Origin: an uncultured Odoribacter sp.
GTDB lineage: Bacteria > Bacteroidota > Bacteroidia > Bacteroidales > Marinifilaceae
DNA: 24,748 nt
Assembly: GCA_900544025.1 (NCBI GenBank)
Contig: UQTM01000050.1
Span: 1 to 24,748 of the forward strand
Direction of reading: 5' to 3'
The number at the start of each line of letters is the position of its first letter. Within the stretch, counting starts at the first letter, position 1. Under the pieces are notes generated by a model. It was given only the letters and a program-made list of their open reading frames with translations. It made no database searches and had not been told where the DNA came from. Positions 22,842 through 24,748 of this stretch are shown here, piece by piece. The position numbers and the translations under genes are program-made.

Positions 22842-23147
22842 ATGAGCCAAAAAATCAGAATTAAGTTAAAATCTTACGATCACAACTTAGTGGACAAGTC
22901 TGCAGAGAAGATTGTTAAGACAGTAAAGGCTACAGGTGCAGTGGTAAGCGGACCGATTCCACTTCCTACTCACAAAGGAATTTTTACTGTGAACCGCTCA
23001 ACTTTCGTAAACAAGAAGAGTCGTGAACAATTTTTGGTATGCACATTCAAAAGATTGATCGACATTTACAGCTCGACCGCTGGAACTATCGATGCTCTGA
23101 TGAAACTTGAATTACCGAGTGGTGTAGAAGTAGAGATTAAAGTGTGA
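22842..23147 (+). CDS. rpsJ: 30S ribosomal protein S10
   Basis: A 101-residue protein of the 30S head; in many bacteria it also joins NusB in antitermination complexes. It begins MSQKIRIKLKSYDHNLVDKS and contains TGAVVSGPIPLPTHK and the loop VNRSTFVNKKSREQF, ending GVEVEIKV, all typical. It lies 79 bases after fusA, with the hairpin at 22775-22817 between them, and 53 bases before rplC. First gene of the S10 part of the operon. Confidence 0.98.
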   Translation: MSQKIRIKLKSYDHNLVDKSAEKIVKTVKATGAVVSGPIPLPTHKGIFTVNRSTFVNKKSREQFLVCTFKRLIDIYSSTAGTIDALMKLELPSGVEVEIKV

Positions 23148-23200
23148 TAACGGCGAAACCCTATGTCGTTATTAAGAATTAAAACCTATTTAAAAAAGAA

Positions 23201-23824
23201 ATGAAATTACCAGGTTTAATTGGAAAAAAAGTCGGAATGACTTCCGTTTTCAGTGTTGAGGGGAAAAGTATCCCATGCACTGTTATTGAATGCGGTCCAT
23301 GTGTTGTAACCCAGGTGAAAACCGTGGAAAAAGATGGTTACGCAGCGCTTCAGTTGGGGTTTGATGAGAAAAAAGAAAAACACACAACCAAGCAGCTAAG
23401 TGGACACTTTAAGAAAGCAGGCACAACTCCGAAAAGAAAACTCGTAGAGTTTACAGGATTTGCCGAAGAACACAAGTTGGGTGACGTATTGGATGTTACC
23501 CTTTTACAGGATGCAACTTTTGTTGATATCATCGGTACCAGCAAAGGTAAAGGATTCCAGGGCGTTGTAAAACGTCACGGATTCGGTGGTGTAGGACAAA
23601 GCACACACGGTCAGCACAACCGTCAGAGAAAACCGGGATCTATCGGAGCATGTTCAACTCCGGCACGTGTTTTCAAAGGTATGCGCATGGGCGGCCGTAT
23701 GGGTGGAGACAGAGTTACTGTAGAGAACTTGGAAGTTTTGAAGGTAATTCCTGAAAATAATTTGTTGTTGGTGAAAGGTTCTGTTCCTGGATCCAGAGGT
23801 TCATACGTAATTATTCAGAAGTAA
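23201..23824 (+). CDS. rplC: 50S ribosomal protein L3
   Basis: A 207-residue protein that binds near the 3' end of 23S rRNA, early in 50S assembly, with a loop reaching towards the peptidyl-transferase centre. It opens MKLPGLIGKKVGMTSVF. The conserved central block is GTSKGKGFQGVVKRHGFGG followed by THGQHNRQRKPGSIG and RMGGRMGGDRVTV (about 112-175). Length and motif order are normal. Its TAA stop shares its last A with the ATG of rplD, so the two are translationally coupled. Confidence 0.98.
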   Translation: MKLPGLIGKKVGMTSVFSVEGKSIPCTVIECGPCVVTQVKTVEKDGYAALQLGFDEKKEKHTTKQLSGHFKKAGTTPKRKLVEFTGFAEEHKLGDVLDVTLLQDATFVDIIGTSKGKGFQGVVKRHGFGGVGQSTHGQHNRQRKPGSIGACSTPARVFKGMRMGGRMGGDRVTVENLEVLKVIPENNLLLVKGSVPGSRGSYVIIQK

Positions 23825-24456
23825 TGGAGTTAAGTGTATTAAACATTGCCGGTCAGGAAACCGGCAGAAAGGTAGAGTTAAATGACGCTATCTTTGGAAT
23901 TCAGCCTAACGAACACGCTATCTATCTTGACGTAAAACAGTATCTGGCTAACAATCGCCAGGGAACTCATAAGTCAAAACAGAGAAACGAAATTTCTGGT
24001 AGTACCCGTAAGTTGAAAAAACAAAAAGGTACCGGTGGCGCTCGTGCAGGTAGTATCAAGAACCCAGAGTTCAGAGGAGGAGGCCGTATTTTTGGTCCCG
24101 TACCAAGAGATTATAGCTTCAAGCTGAACAAGAAATTGAAAAGATTGGCTCGTAAGTCAGCTTTGTCTGTAAAAGCAAGTGCAAATGCTGTAACAGTTGT
24201 AGAAGACTTTTCATTCGAAGCACCGAAAACCAAAGAAATGGTTGCTTTAATCAACAATTTGAAAGTGAATAACGGTAAATTGTTGGTTGTGCTGAATGAT
24301 ATCAACGAAAATGTGTTGTTGTCGGCTCGCAACTTACAGAATGTAGATGTAATGAGAGTAAGCGACATTGCAACTTATAACGTGATGAGAGCAAGAAACC
24401 TCGTTTTAGTTGAAAGTTCTGTGAAGGGCCTTAACGAAATGTTCAATCTTAACTAA
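23824..24456 (+). CDS. rplD: 50S ribosomal protein L4
   Basis: A 210-residue protein whose long loop lines the ribosomal exit tunnel. The loop is recognisable by KQKGTGGARAGSIKNPEFRGGGRIFGP (around residues 60-86), where macrolide-resistance changes arise in other bacteria. The C-terminal globular part ends with VLVESSVKGLNEMFNL. In gamma-proteobacteria L4 represses its own operon; whether this holds here is unknown. It overlaps rplC by one base (TAATG) and lies 11 bases before rplW. Confidence 0.97.
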   Translation: MELSVLNIAGQETGRKVELNDAIFGIQPNEHAIYLDVKQYLANNRQGTHKSKQRNEISGSTRKLKKQKGTGGARAGSIKNPEFRGGGRIFGPVPRDYSFKLNKKLKRLARKSALSVKASANAVTVVEDFSFEAPKTKEMVALINNLKVNNGKLLVVLNDINENVLLSARNLQNVDVMRVSDIATYNVMRARNLVLVESSVKGLNEMFNLN

Positions 24457-24467
24457 TTGAAGAAGAG

Positions 24468-24748
24468 ATGGAAATTATAGTAAAGCCCGTTTTAACGGAA
24501 AAGATGACGATGCTTACCGACAAACAGCACCAAGTGGCTTTTGTTGTAGCAAAAGAAGCGAATAAGATAGAGATAAAGAAAGCAGTTGAAGCAATGTATG
24601 GTGTGAGTGTTTTGGAAGTAAACACCCAGCGTTATCAGGGAACGGCAAAATCCCGTTACACAAAAGCTGGTGTTGTATCTGGAAGAACTCCTTCATTCAA
24701 GAAAGCAATTGTAACTTTAGCAGAAGGTGATAGTATTGATTTTTTTAG
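24468..24748 (+). CDS. rplW: 50S ribosomal protein L23 (3' end outside the window)
   Basis: The ATG at 24468 opens a frame of 93 codons that runs to the window edge without a stop, so the gene is cut a few residues before its end. It begins MEIIVKPVLTEKMT. It then shows EANKIEIKKAVEAMYGVSV and KSRYTKAGVVSGRTPSFKKAIVTL, and reaches DFF, where relatives end within a few residues. L23 binds near the tunnel exit and docks the signal recognition particle and trigger factor. It follows rplD by 11 bases in the S10 operon. Confidence 0.95.
   Translation, partial: MEIIVKPVLTEKMTMLTDKQHQVAFVVAKEANKIEIKKAVEAMYGVSVLEVNTQRYQGTAKSRYTKAGVVSGRTPSFKKAIVTLAEGDSIDFF

Noticed and set aside
1..24748. Mobile element, defence island, CRISPR array or polysaccharide-utilisation locus
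   Set aside because: No transposase, integrase, repeat-spacer array, SusC/SusD pair or restriction/abortive-infection gene is present; all genes are housekeeping or common envelope genes.

Overview
The window looks like a chromosomal segment of a Bacteroidales bacterium; the family cannot be fixed from sequence alone. The evidence is: promoters of the Bacteroidetes type (TTTG, about 19-20 bp, TAnnTTTG) in front of most transcription units; few Shine-Dalgarno sequences; Bacteroidetes-restricted families such as 6-bladed beta-propeller lipoproteins, a DcaP-like porin and a CepA/CblA-like class A beta-lactamase; and a str operon that runs straight into the S10 operon without tuf. No insertion sequence, integrase, phage gene, CRISPR array, tRNA or rRNA was seen, so this reads as a core-genome region.  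Left part, + strand (1-7211): the tail of what is probably rpsP, then rimM (ribosome maturation), a B12-dependent ribonucleotide reductase (nrdJ), ribF (FMN/FAD synthesis), and two tandem paralogous propeller lipoproteins. Each lipoprotein has its own promoter and terminator.  Middle part, - strand (7344-19091): a DcaP-like outer-membrane porin, glyS, a Na/Pi cotransporter with a PhoU-like tail, a class A beta-lactamase, groES-groEL, and a cell-envelope cluster. That cluster is a sigma-54-dependent activator, then lptE, a conserved TPR-like protein and secG. lptE places LPS at the outer membrane and secG belongs to the Sec translocon, so the cluster concerns envelope biogenesis.  Right part, + strand (19558-24748): the translation operon rpsL-rpsG-fusA-rpsJ-rplC-rplD-rplW, driven by a near-consensus promoter at 19558-19589 and cut by the window end inside rplW.  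Several predicted reading frames begin too early. Promoter positions and family starts correct them for the first propeller lipoprotein (4645), bla (13301), groEL (15051), rpsL (19634) and rpsG (20162).  I found no clearly new multi-gene system. The most unusual non-coding signals are an 88-bp three-level nested inverted repeat that touches the glyS promoter (10382-10469), twin 8-bp boxes 30 bp apart upstream of groES, and a bulged hairpin between fusA and rpsJ.
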